Shown here piece by piece: positions 1 to 16,693 of a DNA stretch of 64,000 nucleotides. Origin of the DNA: Paramarasmius palmivorus (taxonomy: Eukaryota > Basidiomycota > Agaricomycetes > Agaricales > Marasmiaceae). Position 1 is the stretch's first letter; each line of letters starts with the position of its first letter. Under the pieces are notes generated by a model. That model was not told the origin of the DNA and ran no database searches. It worked only from the letters and a program-made list of their open reading frames with translations. The translations under genes and the position numbers were made by a program. The DNA is taken from NCBI GenBank assembly GCA_037176845.1, contig JAYKXP010000032.1, forward strand, positions 248,001 through 312,000. The letters run 5' to 3'.

Positions 1-647
1 CAACAGTCGTCACATATCCGAGAATCAACAATAGGTGACTCGGGAGATTCGTAGGAGGTAATGGGAGTGTTTCTTGGGGGATGTAAGAAGGGAAGTTTGG
101 AGGTGTCCAAGAGAGGAGTCGAGCGCGACGTACACGCCTTGCAAAACACACCGCCGCATTTGCGACAGTGGTGCCTGCGCTCCCACATAGAGAAAGGCAC
201 TCTGCAGTAGAAGCTGTCGCAACCAGCGGCCAGATGATCGGGCTAGAGAAGAACAAGGCCAGAGTGAGCAAGTTGAAAGACGCGTCATAGGGGCTGGGTT
301 CGTACCTTCCAAAGTTGTCTGGGCATCAACACAGCGAGATGTTCGTTAGGTCGAACTGAAGGTTGCTGGATAGAAAGCATGGGTAATTGAAGAGCCAGAC
401 TGGAAGAAGATGATTGTCCACAACTGTCGTCGTCGGATAAGATTGAGTATGTGGAACGTGGAGATTCTATATTGACACGCGTCAGGAAATGTGATGATGG
501 TTGAAAGAGTATAGTATACGCACGAGATAAGGGTGAAGAACAAGTTAATGACTTCGTATGGGTGGCCTTGTCGTCGTCAACAACGGTGACGAGAGCGACA
601 TGAGGGGGGGAATTACAGGCAGCAAGAGCGGCAGTCAGGGCTGACAT
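1..647 (-). CDS. FYVE zinc-finger protein, 5' part (runs off left edge)
   Basis: Three exons fit: 647..524, 466..307 or so, and 242..1, separated by introns of 57 nt (523..467, CTGAC branch site) and 63 nt (305..243). The first ATG is at 647; the longer open frame upstream starts only with TTG. The last exon encodes a FYVE domain: an LWKPD lead-in, a first CxxxxC pair, the diagnostic RRHHCRKCGGVFC core and a CDDC pair at the window edge. FYVE domains bind phosphatidylinositol 3-phosphate on endosomes and vacuoles, so an endosomal or vacuolar trafficking role is inferred. The N-terminus is serine-rich and short. Which FYVE subfamily this is cannot be told because the C-terminal part is outside the window. 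Confidence 0.8.
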
Positions 648-3250
648 TGATGATGGGGAGAATACCAACCATCGGAAGATTATGGTGTTGATTTATGTAT
701 CTGCACCCATTGGGTGTCGCTTAAAGCGTGGGATTATCTGATCTCTTGATCGAGATCTTTCGGCGTCTGTACCCATTACGCATTTATTTATTTAATTATT
801 TATTTATTTTACGGGGGACAAGCATGTGGCTTCATCAAATATCCCCGAGCGAAAGGGTTTCGCCGAATCCTCCCCGTTCTCTCTTTCTTCCTTCTTCTCC
901 TCTTATGCCCAATTTCCCTTCAGCAGTAGCCTACAATAGCTCTACATTCGACCGCAGTCCGGTCTCAACTTGCCTTCGCAGCTGGAATCCAAGTTACCGT
1001 CAGGCAGTGTTGGATCATATGTTCCTCCCTGTTTCTACGCAATTTCTATTTTCCAGGCGGCGTGTTTGGTGTTCAAAACCGAAGTTTCCAAACTAGTTAC
1101 CGCTTGTAGATAATCTCCAGTCTCCATGGATCAGTTTCGCCACGTGAATATGCTGCCGGAATCGCCACAGACGCCGGTTCCTCAGCAATGTGCATGCTCT
1201 CTGTCCCCCGACCCTGCCCTTCGTTGTCATTTTACTCCCCCATTCCGGGCCCCGTCGCAACTGTTTCTTACGACAGAAATCCAGCTACACCAATATTTAT
1301 TTAGAAAGGTTAAATAACTGGCGTAATCATTCATCTGGCCTAGTGTTCCCTTCCGGTACTCTAGGACCTAAGGAAATAGTCCCTTCACCTCGAGGGAGGA
1401 TGAACATATGGATGCCTCTGCCGTCGGTTTTGTACACCTTCGTTCTCCTGCTCTTCAGGACATTGCTGTCGTAAGCTTCTGACGCCACTTACACAGCGTC
1501 AATCAGCCTCGTGTAGGAAAGTTTGTACACTTCGCTGTGAACAAACACCCAGGCTTGGGCATCGATTGACATATGAGTTTTGAGCGCATCAAAACGAGAT
1601 ACCAACATGAATCATCTATCAGACTTGAGGCCATACATTACAGTCCAAAAAAGAGTGCGTCAGCGCTGCTACTCTTCCATGATGGGTGACCGCACCCAGT
1701 ATTACCGTTCAATTACCAGTATCCTCTCATACCTCCGCTTGCAGTACTAGTACCAGTACTCACAACCTTGTCGTCCGCGGTCAGATTTCTATCCAATCTA
1801 GCCGCCGTAGCTGTTTCAGCCTGACCCTCATCAGGTCCTCTTCGCCTCTCTGAAACCGTTGCCGCTTGTGTCCCTGCCAGTACTCTCTCGTCTATTCGCC
1901 TTGTCTACTATTCCCCACTTCCTCCCCAGGTCAAAGTGTATCCTCCGCCTATCCTCTTCTGGCGGGTGATGACAACGCATCATATCTCTGACAGGATATC
2001 AAACCCAAAAGGGCATCTAAAACGCTTTCCCTGAGCAACCGGATCCCATCCTTGCCGTCAACACCATCAACATCATCATCACCCTGTCCCTCGCTCTGAA
2101 CCTCCCGTAAATGTTCAAGTCGAATCTGAGCAAATTCCGAGCTCACCGCTACCGACGACTCTCATCTTTCCCAACACCACCTTCCTCTCCACAATTATCA
2201 GCAACTGTTTACCACCTCCGAATAACTGACGCTCCTACCGCTAATTACGTCTATCGTTGCCAACCTTTACCCTCACACGACCCCATCTAGCAACATCCAC
2301 TTCCTCCAGCCACACACGACTTCCGCCACCGTCCGAAGACGCCGAAGAGAAGAGCAGAAGACTAGGTTCACATTGAATTCTTCCTTCAATTTGCAAACTA
2401 GCGGCTACCGACGACGGAAGGAAGACTACTCTTCGTCGACAAGTCCCTGAGCCCAAGCTGTTACAGTACTTCGTCCCGTCCTCCCGTCCTGTGGGAAACG
2501 TTTCCTTCGGCATCACCAGGGTCATTTTTAACCTTGGTTGCAGTGTCTGTCAAAGATACGCCTTGTCTTCCGTGTAATTGCAGAGATACTGTTCACCGCG
2601 GGCCTGAGTAGGATGTATATCAAGTTGTCTTTGAACCCTTATCCGAGTGGATGTCGATATCGTGGCAGTTGGACGGAGAATTACCATCGTACGAAACCTG
2701 AAATTGAATTGAAGCTAGTACTAGCCAAGTAGTTGTTCTAAGCGAGATGATTCTTGAACCTGGATGTGCTATAGCCTATAGGAGACCTCGAGAGCGTAAG
2801 AGGTATTCTGTAAAATAGTCGACACGAGGATACGAAGGCCGACAGGTCGTCCGCTTTTGTCGGCTACACCCGCGGAGGAGGCGAGGGAAGCTGGAGTCGT
2901 TTGGTGGTGTACTCAGCTTTGATTGGGCAAAGCGAAGATACGACCGGCGGCACGATGGGATTGGCCAGGAGACTCTGGCAGACAGGACGATTGGACGCGA
3001 CAGAGGAAAGGATTATCGAGGAAATTCGGGGGGAGGTATGAATGAATGCGTCTCAAATGAATGCCGTAAGGTGTCAAGAAGTATCTCTACGCGCTGTGAT
3101 TGGTGGAAGAAAAAAGACTTGAACTTCTTCAACTTGCTATTTCGGTAGAGCGAATAGACTCGTGGCAAAGACGACGTTCAGGAGAATAGCAATTTATGGA
3201 GTCGGTGGAGGAATATGGGTCCAGGCGGTGGCAGGTTTCTTGTTCCTGAG
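648..3250. other. Gene-free stretch, partly pyrimidine-rich
   Basis: No frame gives a convincing spliced protein here. Open frames are short, several begin only with non-ATG codons, and none shows recognisable motifs. From about 1690 to 2230 the plus strand is rich in C and T, as in long fungal promoters or 5' UTRs, with a short AGTACT/AGTACC cluster near 1743 and a CAT/ATC run near 2065. It may hold the promoter of the FYVE gene. Confidence 0.5.
782..811. repeat. ATTT-type microsatellite
   Basis: About 30 bases of imperfect TTTA/ATTT tandem units lie in the gene-free stretch upstream of the FYVE gene. Confidence 0.6.
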
Positions 3251-3669
3251 TCATAAAGAGAGGATACTTTTGAGAACGCGAGAAGTGGAGCGCAGAACGC
3301 GTAGATCGTTGTTGACAGGAGAGAACGAGGCGTAGAAGGTAGCGTCGAGACCAGTTCTGCAAAACGAGGCAGTGATGCCTGGCACTTGACCTTCTGTACA
3401 TTTTGGCAATGAAGCTTAAACAACCGTATGAATTGAAGGTACGTGAACTTGGTGTCAAAACCTGACAGAATCAGCGACGCACCTTCTATTCTAGAATAGT
3501 AACAGCTTCCAATGAGGTTGCGGGCCAGGATAGCCCAGGATTGGACGATGATTCTAAAGTAACGAGGGTAGACTTCCCGTGGGCCTGACATTGACAGTTC
3601 TGCTTCTTCATTGGGTCTCGTGTTGTAAGCAGAGGCTGTAACAAGGAATATGGTGGACGGAACTTGCAT
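3251..3669 (-). CDS. Candidate small gene, unknown function
   Basis: I do not recognise this gene. An ATG at 3669 opens a 187-nt exon (3669..3483). A GTGCGT donor and a TGTACAG acceptor (intron 3482..3394, 89 nt) join it in phase to a second exon (3393..3251) ending in TGA, giving about 109 residues. The second exon looks protein-like in composition only in the frame set by this splice. No domain, signal peptide or close match to a known motif can be seen. The intron is longer than most in this window. It could instead be a chance open frame or a fragment of an older gene. Confidence 0.28.
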
Positions 3670-5783
3670 TGAGCGTCTGAATCACCCCCCGAGCCTCTCC
3701 GACCTGAGTTCGGCTTGAAGATTATTTTCGTTGCACACGACTCCAAGAAAAGATCGTCTGGGTGGTAGCCACACAAGCGGTTCCGTTAGTGTCAGTGTGG
3801 TGCATTTCATTACCGAGATCCTCCAAAAATCATTGAATTTGATGGACAAGATGGAGCCAATTCGCTCTCGCTCAGGAACTTGGCATGGAAAAACCCAACC
3901 AGAGCCAACCAGGAGCATCTGATTATAAGCGTGATTACGCCGTGAAATTTGATTCCGCTACGGTCTCAAACGTGGAGAATCAGGCGGAAAATGCCCGGGA
4001 TCTGGGAGGAGGAAAAACTCACTGATCATGATTTGCCCGGCCTCATCTAATGGATCCAGTCAGGAAATCAGATTCATAGCCTTCAATCGATATAATAACA
4101 GGGCCTACTAGAAGTTTTCTGCGTACTTTCGGTGTGCGACGACGTCGGCAGGGAACCTGGTGGTCTCGGTGTTCGCGTTGCCATCGTGTCGCAGATCCTG
4201 TGAACCTGGCATTGAGAAATTCGAAAAGCATATGCTGTGTGCAAAGGGTCTGCAAGGGTTGAGCTTGGTCGAAATTGATCAATGTGGCTCTCGGCGAAAA
4301 CAAAGTGGTCAGATCGATTATGTCCAAATTGGGTATGTTAAGTCCTTGATCGCGATGAGCGAGCTCATAGGTGAAATTGGCTCGTATGGGTCCGAGTGGT
4401 CGTTCAAACGTTCAGGGCCTGTTCCTGCTGGCCGAAACGATATGTGGCGGGAGAAACTATGGAGTGTATTGCAATTGGCATATGGTAGTGGCGGAAAGGC
4501 GCGCCAGGTGCTTGTGGAACCAATTCGGGCCTACAGGCGTCGCCACTAGCTCCAATACATGTCCAGTGAGCTTATTGAACATCCTTGAGCACAGTTCAGC
4601 ACCCCCGAGACCGTTTTTCTGCATTGCTTTACCAGTAAGCCATTTTTGATCTGCAAGATTTGCATCCGAGATAGATGCGGGCGGAAGGTGGAAGAAACTT
4701 ACTCACACACGACCACTTCATTCGAAACACCGCCAATACCTCCCAATGCCAGCAAAGTTCAAGCGCCGCGGGAAGCTAAGCGGGAGAGGTTTCAGCATCG
4801 TACGCAGCAACGATCGGTCCAAGCAAGCCGTACGCATGGCTTTTTCCTGACAATCAGATGGAAACTGCCAACAGAATCGTGGATTTGACAAAAGATGCCG
4901 TTACACGTGAGGAACGGAAGAAATTTGGGATCGACGTACAACTATAATCCGCAGATTGTCTGCCATCTGCAAGGCGGCGATGGATAGTCCGGCGATGCTG
5001 AGAGTAGCGTGCTCACGGCTTGAAAGTTGAAGACTGCTGCGCTGGACGCCGCGTATAGACTGTGAAATGGTCGGTGAGGACGAGAAGCCGGAGGTGGTCC
5101 GTGCGCACTGCGCTATGCACAGGTTTGGCCACGTCCTCCATCACGTGTAACTTCGTCTCACACGCGTACCATTATTATTGGCCACTCGCGACCTCAACGT
5201 ACTCTCTAAACGGTCATTTTCGGCGAACCTTCGGGGTGGATATGTTGGACGACCTCAGGAATCTTCAACGTATTTCTGATGGATATTCTATGAAGCTACA
5301 TGTATTGGTTGCTGATCTTTACTCACATATTTCTCCTAGGGGTTTGTTCTGCGAAGATCAATCATCATCTCGAGTGATTTTATTGGTCCCGACGCCATAA
5401 AATTAAATTCCCCGGAGCTTCGTCTTGACACAGCGCCAACGAAAAGGATGGACAACTTCATCGATGTCGATAGCTTTACGCGTCTCCCCAGGTTTCCTTC
5501 CATCCTAAATTTCTCGAAATCAGCTCGGTAAAGTCAACGACCGAGGCGAAATGATCATCGAAATTCCCTTACGTTTGTGCTGCATTCGAGGCCATTGCTG
5601 CACACGACATCTCTCGAATTGTGCCTGCTTTTGGTCTGCTTGGTCCCACGACGTCCCGTATTTGTCGGAATGACAAAGTTTGACAAAGTTCTCAAAGTTC
5701 AAGCTCAAGACTCCATCCTATGGTCTGCGGTTCTGTTTCGCAAGGCAAGTTGCCCAGTTTTGCACATTCGTTGTGTTGTTCTT
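3670..5783. other. No supported gene
   Basis: Several 60-130 codon frames occur on both strands, but the longer ones near 4043-4549 start with TTG or GTG and show no motif or coherent splicing. Nothing further is supported. Confidence 0.4.
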
Positions 5784-5791
5784 TATATATA
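5784..5791 (+). promoter_or_regulatory. TATA-like box upstream of amine oxidase 1
   Basis: A TATATATA run lies about 147 bases upstream of the amine oxidase start at 5938. An earlier ATG at 5892 opens a different frame that overlaps the main start, so the real transcript either begins after it or carries an overlapping upstream ORF. Confidence 0.35.
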
Positions 5792-5937
5792 GCGGCCTTA
5801 TAAGCCCCGACGACAGCTAGATCATCAGATTTAGAAGCTAAACACTGGCATGAGAACTTGATGCGAATGACGCTGACCGGCCAACTCAAAAATGCTCACT
5901 GTCAGCACGTTGGACGACAACGCTACTATCGCCCACT

Positions 5938-7839
5938 ATGTCGACCGTTCTTCTCTTGCTTTGGTCTGCTCTTTTCTCTGGCGGTGCCTTCGCACTCCCC
6001 TCGCAAGCCAATCACACGGTGCTGATTCTCGGAGGAGGCGTAGCTGGTGTCATTGCTGCCCGAACATTACATACTCAGGGTATCAACGACTTCTTGATTC
6101 TCGAAGCTCGCGATGAGTTGGGAGGAAGAATGATGAGTCACAAGCTGGGAAACTTTACGGTGGAATTGGGCGCGAATTGGATTCAGGGAACTCAAACGGA
6201 TGGCGGACCCGCCAACCCAATATTTGAATTGGCTGAAAAACACGGAGTCAAGACCCAGCTCAACGATTTATATGGTAGCATATGTGAGAGTCAACCTTGC
6301 GTTATGGTTTCTCGTGCAACATTGACACCGTAATGTAGCATTCTACAACTCAAAGGGCCCGGCCAATTTCTCAGAGGACTCTAGTGAAGCGGATAACTAC
6401 TTCGAGGCAATGGTCGCAAGGGCGGGAGAACGAGTGGATAAGTCATTAGTTGACCTTAGCGCAAGATCTGGCTACTCGCTCTCGAAAGCAAGACCACTCA
6501 CCCCGGAACAGCAAGCTGCTGAGTATTTTGATGTGAGTGCAAACACGTACTCATTTGTAGACTCTCGGTGATTGGTTTTTTCTAGTGGGACTTCGAATAC
6601 GCTCAGACGCCCGAGGAATCCTCCTGGGTTGCTGGTGCTTTGGTGCGTGTGACTTTGCTTCATAAGCGTCATACATACTAATCGCTCTCAGAACAATAAC
6701 TACACATATGTTGTTGAACAAGGCGGCTTTTCTGAGGATAATCTGTTGTCAATCGACCAACGAGGCTTCAAATACCTTATCCAGGCTGAAGCCCAGAGTT
6801 TCTTGAAGGCAGGGCAGGTACAGCTAAACTCTGTAGTAAGCAACATATCATACTCCGATTCTGGAGTAATGGTAACTCTCAAAGATGGGAGAACGTACAG
6901 TGGCTCGTACGCGATATGCACCTTCAGTCTTGGAGTTCTCCAATGGAACGATGTGCTTTTTGAACCTCAGTTTCCGGGTGAGTGCTTTCTATTACCATGC
7001 TTGTTCACATGGTTTAACGCGACATACAGATTGGAAACTCGAAGCGATTCAGAGCTCGGTGAGCAAATAAATATTGCATTGAACAGGTGGTCTGACAGAC
7101 ATACTAGGTAATGGCGACATACACCAAGATCTTTCTACGCTTCTCTGAGAAGTTTTGGTTTGATACTGAGGTACGTCGCTTTCGACGGTATTCTTTTCAA
7201 CCTCCGTCAAAGAATTTCACAGATGGGTTTGTATGCGGATCCTGAAAGAGGACGTTATACGATCTGGCAAAGCCTGGACCATGTGGATTTCCTGCCTGGA
7301 TCCAAGATCATCTTCGTGACAGTAACGGTGAGTTCCCCCTGTCAACGCGCAGAATGCGACTAATTGAGTCAACTAGGGTGATTTCTCTGAGCGCATTGAG
7401 GCACTTCCTGACGATCAAGTCCGTGCCGAGGTTTTGAGTGTCCTGGGAACGATGTTCCCGAACCGAAAACTTCCTCACCTGGAAGATTTTTACTTCCAGA
7501 GGTGGCATTCCGACCCGCTTTACCGTGGCACCTACTCTAACTGGCCGCCGTCCTTCTTACCTGAACACTTCGACAATTTGCGAGCAAACGTTGATAGGTT
7601 ATGGTTTGCTGGTGAAGCGACAAGTTTCAAGTATTTTGGTAAGCGCTTCTGTTCACACATCAGAACAGGGTCCTCAATCTCAGCCCTCAGGGTTCCTTCA
7701 CGGAGCATATTTCGAAGGTAGAGACATTGCATCACAGGTGGCCAAATGCGTTAAGGGAGGCGGATGTGTGGATTTGAAGCGTACGGAAGCCGTGAAGAAC
7801 CCTCACCCCTACTTAGAGCGCTCGCTAGATGAACTATAA
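5938..7839 (+). CDS. Secreted FAD-dependent amine (polyamine) oxidase, copy 1
   Basis: Nine exons (5938..6283, 6339..6532, 6586..6642, 6692..6977, 7030..7058, 7108..7170, 7223..7327, 7377..7638, 7691..7839) join in phase to 496 residues. The introns are 49-55 nt. A hydrophobic signal peptide precedes residue 25. The Rossmann motif VLILGGGVAGVIAAR, the downstream GGRMM and the ELGANWIQG stretch are typical of the flavin amine oxidase family (PF01593), and a C-terminal LWFAGEATS matches the second FAD-contact region. Known members oxidise polyamines or other amines, releasing hydrogen peroxide. Secretion suggests an extracellular source of peroxide or use of amines for nitrogen; this is inference. 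A paralogue with almost the same exon pattern lies at 25601..27599. Confidence 0.88.
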
Positions 7840-8342
7840 CTAGGTTTATTCGGTGATTAGGTTGTACGACCGCAGGTATGCAGTAGCCAGAAACGGTACT
7901 TCCAATGGTGTTCCATATACGGCCACCTCCTTGTTCAAGAGACGCCGCTGTGTTACTCTCGGGTGGTTCTTTTGTCCGGGACTGATAGATGAAAACTCCG
8001 CGCGGAGTCTTGGTTGCTTCGTGTTCGTCAGCTCCTGTCACTCGAGGGTGCAGTCAGTTTTCGTGCATCTTGCCTCACCCTCTTGAAACTCCTATGCTCG
8101 GTGTCCAGCCCCTTCGCTTTACACTGCAATCCCGGAGGACGCGGAAAATTTGGTGCAAGTTGGAACTCTTATTGCCTGTTTCTAGTCGGCTGCGTGAGTG
8201 AAGATAGATTTTTCACACTTCTGTCATTCGCTGACGGACGTGATTTTCTCAAAGCCCTTGACGTCTGAATGGCCACAGCCATCTTCTGACCTAGTCAACT
8301 GATGATGAGGATCTAAGTTCATGCGCTCAACGACTCGATGAC
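7840..8342. other. 3' flank of amine oxidase 1, no gene seen
   Basis: Short open frames only; none has an ATG with a coherent spliced continuation. Confidence 0.4.
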
Positions 8343-8865
8343 TTACAGTGCCTGTGAATGGGCAAGATTGGTCCACTCTAACCACATTGTTCCGATCCGA
8401 AAGAAGGTGATGATCTCGTCGTAAGCTTTGACAGTAAAACTGTGGAATACGTTCAGTGTCAAGCTTCTGTGAAATGAGTGCACATCAGCCTGAGGCGAGT
8501 GAGGTCATTCTTGTCAATGAGAATGACGCACATAATTCAGTCGTATGTGGCTTTGAGGAATAGTGCCCTACAGTAGTCGTCGAGCTTGGCTCCACGAGTG
8601 ACTGGGCTCAAAGTAATACCGTACCAGCATCTTTAGGGGTCAGAACTGGGTCAGAAACGGGGTGAGGAACGCGAACACGAAAGGTGGAGACACCAGGGTA
8701 TTCACATTTGAAAGTGGCTCTACCATATGCATCTGTCAACGTTTCAACTGTGAACATATCAGTATGATAGTACTGGGGTCGTACTTCGTCTGAGCCCTGT
8801 GAAGAGTGATGTCTGCCAGTAATACTGAATTGGATAACAAATGCATTCCAGAAATTCGAAGGGTT
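8343..8865 (-). CDS. Unidentified exon set, 5' end unresolved
   Basis: Three minus-strand exons (8865..8620, 8567..8532, 8489..8343) join in phase 0 through introns of 52 and 42 nt to 142 residues ending in TAA. The sequence is protein-like: it includes VRPQYYHTDMF, then DAYGRATFKCEYPG and FRVRVPHP, suggesting a beta-sandwich-like segment, but I cannot name the family. No initiating ATG is found in the first exon and the preceding frame is stopped, so the 5' part is missing, in an undetected exon, or decayed. A GTAAGT just before the stop could equally be a donor leading to further exons. It may be a gene fragment or a divergent gene sharing a promoter region with PRP16. Confidence 0.4.
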
Positions 8866-9376
8866 CTGGAAAAAGTGATACAGAAGGGAAGGTCATATAT
8901 TGATCAGACCGCTCTCTGTAAGCATGTATGTTCTCTAGTCCAGATTGCACACAGACGAAATCGGGGTACCTGCCGCCAACTTCACCCAGAGTTAGACCAC
9001 AGACCAAAGATTAGTTTTTTATGCGTGAAACGACACGTCCCTTGACCTGTACGCTTGCACAAGCCGCTGTATAGATCGGAATCCCGGTTGAAGGTCTTTC
9101 AAATCTTGCTTGTTTTTGGATTGTACTTTTGACCGTTCGGGAAGCTGACACAAGCGGTAGGGTGTGAACAGCATGCTGATCAATTAGCTGCACTCGTATA
9201 CATAGTTCGTCCAGGTGCAAGAAAGTTTAAGAAAGATACACATAGGATGATGGTCGTTGAGTCGGGGGAAAGCGCGTCGAGCGTGTGATACGTCACGAGC
9301 GTCACACTCTTGACCCTCAGGCTCGACACTCCTCGACATCGACTGGCTTGACCTGGGTCAAGTTCCATTTTACAGA
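8866..9376. other. Region upstream of PRP16
   Basis: No clear exon is seen. It probably contains the PRP16 promoter and possibly the missing 5' exons of the minus-strand gene. Confidence 0.35.
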
Positions 9377-14300
<4,924 letters not shown>

Positions 14301-14528
14301 CGAAGATTTAATGTTGTACATGCTCACTACTGTAGACTATCATCTGTACATCATCATTAATAGCAACGGATAGGGATAGATTCTGTACGCGAGCCCCAGC
14401 CTGAACCTGGATAGTAGAATGTTTGAGCGCCCGTGATACGAAGCGCTTTACCTTTTACACCACCGTGACCATGAGTCATGGAGATTATATACCGCTGTAA
14501 GTCTTTCTTTTACTGCTCGCATGTTCTT

Positions 14529-15808
14529 ATGGCTCGAACGCCTTTTAGGTCATCTAATGGTCGTCCTCCCATCTTCTTACCCCTCCGTACACGCCCTCGT
14601 ACAATCAAATACATCTTACTCGCCGTTTTCACCGTCTTCTTCCTAATCGTCTATTTCTTCTGGCACTATGAACTTCACGTTGAAATATCGGCATATCCAT
14701 ATTCATGGATAGGCTCCGAAATAACGACCGAACCCGGCTTGTTGAGGAGCTCATGTTGGCGGGATTACAACCATACACGCACACACCAAGTCGAACTGCA
14801 GACGGGGATGAACCTGAGATTTGGGTTGGACTGCTATAACTTTGCCGGGACCATTTCCGCCCCTTCCCATCCCTCTGAAAAGAGCTATTATCATACGTAT
14901 TGGCGCGCCGACCTAGCAGCATTCGGTACAAGACAAGAATACATGTTAAAATCCTTCTTCGCGACCCAACATCTACCGACTTCACATCTAACCCTTTGGT
15001 CCAACGGTGACCTCTCTTCAAATCATATCCTTCAAAAATACCTTTCAAAGTTCCCCGAGTCGTTTTCACTCCGTATTGTGGATACCGCAGCTCTGGCGCG
15101 TGGAACGCCGCTAGAAGGTTCGACTTATGCGAATGGGGGTTTGGTGGATAAGAAAGCTTGGGTAGATGGGGATCTATTAAGATTGCTCCTATTGTGGAAC
15201 TTTGGAGGTGTCTGGGTGGATATGGATACCCTTATAACAAGGGATATGAATCCGTTGACTCAGGACGGGCAGGAATGGGTAACACAGTGGGATTGCTACG
15301 GTACGTTTCTTTCCCTTCTTTTCCTCCTGCAATCTCTAAAAATGCGTATCATGCTTTAGATAAACCTTATTCGCCCCTCAACGGGGCCTTAATGCACTTT
15401 ACGCAACATTCACCTTACCTATGTGAAGCATTCGACATCATGGCCACTTCTCCGTCTCCTCGACCCGGTTCGACCGACTGGGGCTCTCTTTTATACTTGA
15501 AGCTGTATAGGAGACTGGTAAAAGGCGGCGTACAACCATTCAAAATTTTACCATGGTGCTTCAGTGATGCGAGGTCATGCAGGCTGGATAACAGGCTTCC
15601 TGATCCTTTTGTCGCGGATGACAGAAACAGAGAAGGTAGATGGGGCATACAGGGTAGAGGTATGGAGGAAGGCGCCGAACTAGATAAAGTTTTGGGCAAT
15701 GTGTTTAGTGTGCACTTGCATAATCAGTGGGAGAAGGAGTTCCCGAAGGGTGGCTGGGTGGAGAGGCTGTTACTCCGGAGGTTTGAGGGGAGATTAGAGC
15801 AACTTTGA
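14529..15808 (+). CDS. Type II membrane glycosyltransferase with DxD motif (GT32-like)
   Basis: Two exons (14529..15300 and 15360..15808; 59-nt intron) give 406 residues. The ATG at 14529 is preferred over 14478 because it puts a short basic cytoplasmic tail directly before a single transmembrane helix (KYILLAVFTVFFLIVYFFW), the layout of Golgi type II enzymes. The catalytic region carries LLLLWNFGGVWVDMDTL, the metal- and nucleotide-sugar-binding DxD motif of the GT32 / alpha-1,4-glycosyltransferase group, and a late HLHNQWEKEF segment typical of the family. It probably adds a hexose to glycoproteins or glycolipids in the Golgi; donor and acceptor cannot be inferred. Confidence 0.85.
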
Positions 15809-15867
15809 GTGTATGTTTTTGGCTAATCCTATCTTCCTGATGCGCTCGGTTCCTAGATTTTGAACTA

Positions 15868-16295
15868 TCTCTGTAAGGATTCACATCGCCCTTTTTGCAA
15901 TTGTGCGACTGACTTCCTCGGTCTCCCACAAACATCTCTTCCGGACGTCATCGGCGCGCTTCAATTCACTTTCATTCCGTTCAGAATTCACGCTTGAAGC
16001 CCCGATAAGCCTGCTGCGTCAACATGTCGTGAGAATAAAGTCTAGGGAAGTGTTAGAACCAGATGAGTCGGTAACTACCTTACCGCCTTCCCCGAGGCAC
16101 GTCAAAATTTTGTCTATCAACTCGGAAGTTGGCCGTCTTACGACAACAGCGGCGTTACCTGTGAGTCTGCCTGTGTTCATCATTGGAATTTTATTGACCT
16201 CTGAAAATGGCTAGGTAAAACAATACTCAAACGGGGTAGCTTGCCAATTTCACCGTCGTTTATCCAACGGGGTACTGTTTACCGATGCGCCCTGA
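15868..16295 (+). other. Possible exon pair between GT32 gene and laccase
   Basis: An open frame without an ATG runs from about 15868 to a GTGAGT donor near 16159. A CTAG acceptor at about 16214 continues it in phase for 27 codons to TGA at 16295. Composition is protein-like but has no recognisable motif and no start codon, so it may be a decayed gene, a chance frame or part of an untranslated region. Confidence 0.22.
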
Positions 16296-16626
16296 TGACA
16301 GTCGTCGTGTCGATGACACCCGCAAAGTAATCACAACCCCCCTGACGATAGCAAAGCCCTAGGATAAGTGAAGACGAGTTTTCTTCGTTGTGAGACACAT
16401 CTTCACTTATTTATCTTGTAAAGCGGGGCAAGCATCAGAGGTTGTCGACCAACAAACATGTTTCTGCTCCTTCACCACGTCGAACGAGCAAGCTCATACT
16501 CGCTTCAACTGAACCATCTTCACACAGTCTTCGGGGTCAGCGAAAATCCCGAGGTTCATTCACAGGCTCAACAGCTGTTAGATTTGCCCCAATCGACGAC
16601 ATTGGACAGTAGAGCAAACGGCGAGG

Positions 16627-16632
16627 TATAAA
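16627..16632 (+). promoter_or_regulatory. TATA box of the laccase gene
   Basis: TATAAA stands 67 bases upstream of the laccase ATG at 16694, the usual spacing for a highly regulated fungal secreted-enzyme gene. Confidence 0.65.
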
Positions 16633-16693
16633 TGCTGAACTAGGTCGCCTTTTTGCCTCAGCACACAAATTGCCTCTCGTTCAGAATACTTTC

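Noticed and set aside
4160..4549. 129-codon plus-strand frame
   Set aside because: It starts only with GTG, has no motif and no coherent splice partners.
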